This document shows, piece by piece, positions 63,808 to 64,000 of a stretch of DNA of 64,000 nucleotides (position 1 is its first letter; each line of letters begins with the position of its first letter). Source of the DNA: Streptomyces sp. Alt3. GTDB lineage: Bacteria > Actinomycetota > Actinomycetes > Streptomycetales > Streptomycetaceae. Position numbers and translations under genes: made by a program. Location of the stretch: NCBI RefSeq assembly GCF_030719215.1, contig NZ_CP120983.1, positions 2,108,001-2,172,000 of the forward strand, given 5' to 3'. The notes beneath the pieces were generated by a model. That model saw nothing but the letters and a program-made list of their open reading frames with translations, was not told the DNA's origin and made no database searches.

Positions 63808-64000
63808 GCCCCGCCGGGGCGGCTCGCGCGCGGCATCGGGGTCCGCTGCCGCACAGCCCGGCCGCCCGCCACCGTCCCGGACACGGCCGGCGCCGGGTCG
63901 ATGCGTACGACGCCCGAGGCCGGCGCCGAGGACGCCGACCCCGGCAAGTCAGCCGCTTTCGTCACCGTGCACGCAACGCAACTTCGACGCGTCGGTCACG
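63808..64000. other. Downstream end of window
   Basis: 193 bp after the DUF1963 stop. A tiny hairpin GCCCC-GCC-GGGGC lies at 63808-63820. No complete gene is visible. Confidence 0.35.

Overview
The window is GC-rich actinobacterial chromosome, almost certainly Streptomyces. Codons are strongly G/C-biased in the third position, GTG and TTG starts and GTGA stop/start overlaps are common, and the gene set is typical of the genus core: CutRS, SepH, a PatA-type lysine acetyltransferase, HrdB and the ParE/ParC topoisomerase IV pair. From memory, the order follows (inverted) the S. coelicolor SCO58xx block from cutRS down to the ADP-ribosylglycohydrolase genes. I recognised no tRNA, rRNA, CRISPR array or intact insertion sequence.

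Layout. 0-10 kb: the cutRS envelope-stress two-component system, a 57-aa protein, an inositol phosphatase, ferrochelatase, an MFS exporter overlapping an aldonolactone oxidase gene, a membrane protein and the cell-division regulator SepH. 10-20 kb: a rhodanese, a VOC protein, a proline-rich membrane protein, thymidine kinase, a phosphodiesterase/DUF5998 pair, a GNAT/acyl-CoA synthetase fusion, HPr and a GntR regulator. 20-31 kb: an M23 endopeptidase behind a c-di-AMP (ydaO-type) riboswitch, an active/inactive M16 peptidase pair, ParC, a CobW GTPase, and two divergent citrate synthase homologues, one carrying a DNA-binding domain. 31-39 kb: a LacI regulator, a CitA/CitB-type two-component system, an acetate-type SSS symporter with its DUF485 partner, and a NarL-type system with a membrane protein. 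39-45 kb: ParE, a small zinc-ribbon-like protein, a secreted trypsin-like protease and the principal sigma factor HrdB. 45-60 kb: a FadR-type regulator, a fused ABC transporter, a NUDIX protein, DUF4192, a RecQ helicase fused to a phosphoribosyltransferase, two unknown proteins, RNase HII, an 849-bp non-coding stretch, a DUF4153/4173 membrane protein, ADP-ribosylglycohydrolase, a histidine phosphatase and a YdbC-like protein.

After about 60.2 kb the window looks like an accessory patch: a TerD-like protein, a decayed integrase C-terminus, an orphan 121-aa protein, a lone GNAT and a DUF1963 protein.

The most interesting signals are: the HTH-citrate synthase fusion facing a second citrate synthase across an unusually AT-rich, palindrome-bearing intergenic region; the RecQ-PRTase fusion, whose divergent promoter holds two perfect inverted DnaA-box sequences; the terminator-like hairpin with a U6 tract just before cutR; the c-di-AMP riboswitch; and the AT-rich and degenerate-repeat gene-free region at 54.9-55.7 kb.
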